A stretch of DNA of 64,000 nt from Paenibacillus methanolicus (GTDB lineage Bacteria; Bacillota; Bacilli; Paenibacillales; Paenibacillaceae). Below the pieces are notes generated by a model. The model had not been told where the DNA came from. It saw only the letters and a program-made list of their open reading frames with translations, and did no database searches. Within the stretch, counting starts at the first letter, position 1. Every line of letters starts with the position of its first letter. Positions 63,827 to 64,000 of this stretch are shown here, piece by piece. A program made the translations under genes and the position numbers. The DNA is taken from positions 1 to 64,000 of the forward strand of contig NZ_VNHS01000015.1 of the NCBI RefSeq assembly GCF_008124765.1. Reading direction: 5' to 3'.

Positions 63827-64000
63827 CGGGGATTCGAGTCAGGAAGCTTGGATGCGTCATGGTCGCTCGGGCCCGGCTGCGCTGCAGCCGGTCGGGCAAG
63901 ATCGCCGCGCCGTCGCTATCTTTGCGGGGGACAATACCGCAGCAGGGGACGACGCGAGCAGGAGTCCCGTTTGCAACGGCCAACAACCCGATTCGGCCGC

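Overview
The window (about 57% G+C by eye) looks like the chromosome of a spore-forming, flagellated, S-layer-bearing member of the Paenibacillaceae (Paenibacillus or Cohnella-like). The evidence is the Bacillales origin-side order rRNA operon end - guaB - dacA - pdxS - pdxT - serS - tRNA-Ser - tadA, a small acid-soluble spore protein gene, a Spo0E-like phosphatase, a sporulation-type sensor kinase, MotAB, and an SLH-domain exoprotein. Species identity is inference.

Layout. 1-16 kb is conserved: the 3' end of a 23S rRNA, 5S rRNA, a lipoprotein glycoside hydrolase, guaB, dacA, pdxST, serS, two tRNAs, small spore genes, a YjfB-like peptide, a Spo0E-like protein, tadA, a PAS histidine kinase under a cluster of DnaA-box-like 9-mers with a Spo0A-box-like site, an oxidoreductase and rluF. 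16-22 kb is a motility and cyclic-di-GMP block: motAB, a c-di-GMP-I (GEMM) riboswitch in front of a 37-residue hydrophobic protein, DUF378, and a membrane diguanylate cyclase whose 3' end runs into a 46-bp tandem repeat. 22-34 kb is accessory: sulfurtransferase, an AT-richer pair (VOC protein and double-HTH MerR regulator), an MFS pump, a MarR-linked oxidoreductase, a frameshifted DUF4362 lipoprotein gene, a degenerate dihydroorotate-dehydrogenase-like domain fused to a duplicated membrane domain, and a lysoplasmalogenase-like gene. 33-40 kb carries a Fur-box-controlled substrate-binding protein and secreted or surface proteins, including a repeat protein interrupted by an in-frame UGA and an SLH protein with two thioredoxin-like repeats. 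40-48 kb has a cystine-type symporter, sugar-type genes (ROK, SDR), a broken phosphotransferase gene, TetR and GntR regulators with palindromic candidate operators, and exoA. 48-64 kb has a YknXYZ/MacAB-like export system, a four-gene ABC importer, a three-gene O-acetylation cassette (DUF4358, MBOAT, DHHW), a Fur-type promoter with an IsdG/HmoA-like haem monooxygenase, and a two-component system divergent from a PspA operon.

How it fits together. Three themes recur: sporulation control near the origin (SspP-like, Spo0E-like, sensor kinase, DnaA and Spo0A sites); c-di-GMP signalling (cyclase, riboswitch, motAB, YjfB-like); and envelope maintenance (dacA, SLH protein, O-acetylation cassette, MacAB-like exporter, PspA module). 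Four loci look broken (DUF4362 gene, Fn3-like repeat gene, phosphotransferase gene, SDR remnant), from real decay or sequencing error. The best candidates for something new are the riboswitch-controlled micro-protein, the DnaA/Spo0A-box promoter of the kinase, and the dehydrogenase-membrane fusion.
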